A stretch of DNA of 32,632 nucleotides from Verrucomicrobiales bacterium (GTDB taxonomy: Bacteria; Verrucomicrobiota; Verrucomicrobiia; Verrucomicrobiales; DEV007). Below are positions 32,545 through 32,632 of the stretch, piece after piece. Position 1 is the first letter of the stretch; each line of letters begins with the position of its first letter. The position numbers and the translations under genes are program-made. The stretch covers positions 1-32,632 of the forward strand of contig JARGPH010000047.1 of the NCBI GenBank assembly GCA_029213065.1, in the 5' to 3' direction. The notes under the pieces were generated by a model that was not told the DNA's origin, did no database searches, and saw only the letters and a list, made by a program, of their open reading frames with translations.

Positions 32545-32632
32545 AAATTCGCAGGGACAAATTAATTCGCAGGGACAAATTCGCAGGGACAAATTCGCAG
32601 GGACAAATTCGCAGGGACAAATTCGCAGGGAC
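32545..32632. repeat. 14-bp minisatellite (AAATTCGCAGGGAC)n
   Basis: Five exact copies of AAATTCGCAGGGAC (32545-32558, then 32577-32590, 32591-32604, 32605-32618, 32619-32632) and one 18-bp variant with an inserted TTAA (32559-32576). The window stops exactly at a unit boundary, so the copy number is unknown. It lies where the loop of attC 4 should be. Confidence 0.9.

Larger units (their letters stand above)
30424..32632 (+). mobile_element. Integron gene-cassette array (four cassettes, no integrase in view)
   Basis: The cassettes are 30424-30929, 30930-31477, 31478-32075 and 32076 to beyond the window. Each carries one plus-strand ORF starting 13-27 bp after the junction and ends in an attC of about 127 bp. 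The first bases of cassettes 1, 2 and 3 (TTCTCC, TTCGC, TTGTGCC) are exact complements of the R'' core (GGAGAAC, GCGAAC, GGCACAAC) at the end of the same cassette. This self-consistency is strong evidence for integron recombination. Uniform attC length resembles sedentary chromosomal integrons. Without an integrase here, it may be a CALIN (attC cluster lacking integrase) or one end of a larger integron. Confidence 0.87.

Noticed and set aside
32404-32592. Minus-strand ORF with Cys/Pro-Cys-Glu repeats
   Set aside because: It is the translation of the 14-bp repeat on the opposite strand of a cassette gene and has no start context.
32545-32632. CRISPR array
   Set aside because: The units are 14 bp, directly adjacent, with no spacers and no cas genes; it is a minisatellite.

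Overview
The window looks like a chromosomal segment of a member of the Verrucomicrobiota (PVC superphylum). The signs are a lexA gene with an operator of the form TGTTC-N4-GAACA, the type described for Verrucomicrobia; a Minf_1886-like protein; a giant PVC-type heme/dehydrogenase-domain protein; a Planctomycete-type cytochrome c domain joined to leucine-rich repeats; a secreted sulfatase; and few clear Shine-Dalgarno sequences. No tRNA, rRNA, CRISPR array, phage or IS transposase was seen.

Layout. Positions 1-2630: a lipoprotein D,D-carboxypeptidase and a TPR protein (minus strand), divergent from lexA across a LexA operator. 2858-6333: a secreted sulfatase interrupted by an in-frame TAG, then an NHL-repeat/alpha-beta-hydrolase fusion. 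6352-9105 (minus): trypsin-like protease, cytochrome/LRR protein and a class IV aminotransferase. 9150-13234 (plus): EamA transporter, Gfo/Idh/MocA oxidoreductase, an ECF-type sigma factor with a translationally coupled 88-aa partner, and an MscS-like membrane protein. 13235-13491 is a hairpin-rich convergent intergenic region. 13492-19162 holds a small membrane protein, a HAD hydrolase, two conserved hypotheticals, a beta-helix protein and an ABC-F ATPase. 19398-23567 encodes a 1389-residue ThuA / SGNH / PVC-dehydrogenase / HEAT-like / cytochrome c protein.

The gene at 23622-24941 is best read as one selenoprotein of 439 residues. It has a signal peptide, a thioredoxin-like domain with a C-x-x-U-x-x-C motif, a CxxCH heme-type motif and two PDZ domains. 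The UGA at 23844 is followed by a hairpin whose GC-AGGTT-GT tip resembles the E. coli fdhF SECIS. A strong intrinsic-terminator hairpin overlaps its start codon. It is followed by a membrane adenylate/guanylate cyclase (minus), a Minf_1886-family protein and an M16 zinc protease (plus).

From 30424 to the right edge lies an integron gene-cassette array: four same-strand cassettes, each with one ORF, separated by attC sites of about 127 bp. The first bases of each of cassettes 1-3 are the exact reverse complement of the R'' core at that cassette's own far end, as integron recombination predicts. Cassette 4 matches with two changes. No integrase is present on the left flank; a TTGACA-17-TCTTAT promoter sits where a cassette promoter would be. 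All four cassette ORFs read into their attC in the same phase and gain hydrophilic, Gln-containing tails. The window ends inside a 14-bp minisatellite lying at or inside the last attC.

The genes mainly describe a secreted/periplasmic lifestyle: polymer desulfation, cell-wall maturation, c-type cytochromes and surface proteolysis, with SOS control, an ECF-like regulon, cyclic-nucleotide signalling and an adaptive cassette array beside them.
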